Positions 63,407 to 64,000 of a stretch of 64,000 nucleotides of DNA are shown here, piece by piece. Each line of letters opens with the position of its first letter. Position 1 is the first letter of the stretch. Source of the stretch: AV40 sp038230255 (GTDB lineage Bacteria; Verrucomicrobiota; Verrucomicrobiia; Chthoniobacterales; UBA10450); assembly GCA_038230255.1 (NCBI GenBank), contig JBBRNP010000001.1:455744-519743 (forward strand), written 5' to 3'. The notes under the pieces are model-generated. The model was not told the DNA's origin, made no database searches, and worked only from the letters and a program-made list of their open reading frames with translations. The translations under genes were made by a program, and so were the position numbers.

Positions 63407-64000
63407 CCGACCTTCCTGCCGGGCGCATTGAATTCAACCCATCCCGTCATGCTGGCGTCATCGCCCAAGGCGGCGATCACGCCTGAAAGAAAAAGTTAGC
63501 GCAGACTGCGCTGCATGGAATTGGAACGGCCATCCTGCGCCGCCGCCTTCGAAGAAAGACCCTCGGCACGCAGTGCGCCGGCAGAGCACTCGCCCTTGAT
63601 CTCCCTAACGAGTCCTCTGCCGTCACGCTGTGTGCTGCCGAATTCCCCGCTCCGCCCTCTGTCACGCCGGCTGACTTCCACGAGCCGCCCGCCAAGGCGC
63701 GGGCTATCATACAATGGGCGGTGAGGCAAAGTGCCGTCCTGGTCACTCGCGTCTGCGCGCTCGGTCTCTGCCGCTCTCCATGCTGGAGGCCTCCGGCAGG
63801 GGCGGTGCGCTGCGCTAAAGCTCCGCCACGATTTACCTCACCGCGCATTGTATGATCTTGTGGGGGCAGCCGGCGCGCCAGAGGGCTCCGGGGGAAAGAA
63901 GGAGACCCCGAAGGCGGCGGCGCAGGTTGGCCGAAGAGGACATGCGCGCTCTCGCGCTCCGTTGCCAGCCTGACGGCTGGAAAAGAAAGTGCCTAACGAG
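63407..64000. other. Region without a convincing gene
   Basis: Six frames give only short Arg/Ala/Pro-rich open stretches on both strands, typical of GC-rich noncoding DNA. The only structure I see is the 151-bp element at 63706-63856. Confidence 0.6.
63706..63856. repeat. 151-bp element with inverted ends
   Basis: The left end (63706-63730, beginning ATCATACAATGGGCGGTGAG) and the right end (63832-63856, reverse complement beginning ATCATACAATGCGCGGTGAG) agree at about 23 of 25 positions. The interior has a GGAGGCCTCC palindrome. No clear target-site duplication. It has the form of a MITE. Confidence 0.65.

Noticed and set aside
63477..63848. A 123-codon minus-strand open frame at the window end
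   Set aside because: The composition is Arg/Ala-rich and overlaps open frames on the other strand; it also runs through the inverted-end element and has no ribosome site.
63590..64000. CCTAACGAG sequences at about 63605 and 63990, resembling the left end of integron attC sites
   Set aside because: No matching GTTAGG right half with the stem-loop spacing follows, and no cassette-like genes or integrase are visible.

Overview
The window is about 57-60% GC by eye and reads as a stretch of chromosome from a free-living Gram-negative bacterium. The gene content (an NfeD-type membrane protease, DUF5069, a PEP-CTERM protein, RCC1 and Rhs giant proteins, a cobalamin-riboswitch TonB receptor, and families of small intergenic palindromes) fits a soil Verrucomicrobiota of the Chthoniobacterales/Spartobacteria type. 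That placement is an inference from style and neighbours; there is no rRNA gene to confirm it.

Layout. 0-8.9 kb: NfeD protease (minus), then the macromolecular-synthesis pair dnaG-rpoD followed by a membrane-anchored protein and a DUF3106-like protein, then ribD (minus) and recA. 8.9-20.6 kb: a TPR lipoprotein-like protein, a GT-C membrane glycosyltransferase, alaS, a DUF3667 protein, an APC amino-acid permease, DUF5069, a DUF2383 four-helix protein and a GH26-like glycosidase. 20.6-32.3 kb: osmC, heptose epimerase hldD, a B12 riboswitch with a btuB-like receptor, rmuC, a DUF885 protein, the processing protease ctpA, tsaD, ispA and an EamA transporter; three copies of a MITE-like repeat sit here. 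32.4-36.4 kb: a TPR protein, then tRNA-Thr-tuf-tRNA-Trp-secE-nusG-rplK. This operon stops abruptly after rplK, where rplA would be expected.

36.4-44.6 kb: a 230-bp hairpin-rich intergenic stretch, an AT-richer 2-oxoglutarate oxygenase, DUF423, two proteins carrying cyclic-nucleotide-binding domains (one fused to DUF1003, one to an MscS channel), two methyltransferases, and a class III nucleotide cyclase-TPR protein that could supply the ligand of the two sensors. 44.8-51.6 kb: membrane pyrophosphatase hppA, a small conserved protein, a TPR protein, a PEP-CTERM protein with a clear terminator, an MBL hydrolase, tRNA-Gln and a LuxR regulator. 51.8-63.4 kb: a two-gene unit of very large secreted proteins (2077-residue RCC1/LamG/FN3/TSP3 protein and a 1725-residue Rhs protein with an N-terminal C39-peptidase-like domain), followed one base later by a two-helix membrane protein that may be an immunity factor. 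The last 600 bp hold no convincing gene but contain a 151-bp element with inverted ends.

The strongest unexplained signal is a 10-mer, AAGATCGACA / TGTCGATCTT. I count 23 exact copies by eye in both orientations, in all codon phases, and across two start codons, where about 0.1 would be expected by chance. It behaves like a DNA-uptake sequence or other highly iterated genomic word, and it is almost absent from the accessory-looking segments at 35-45 kb and 47-61 kb.
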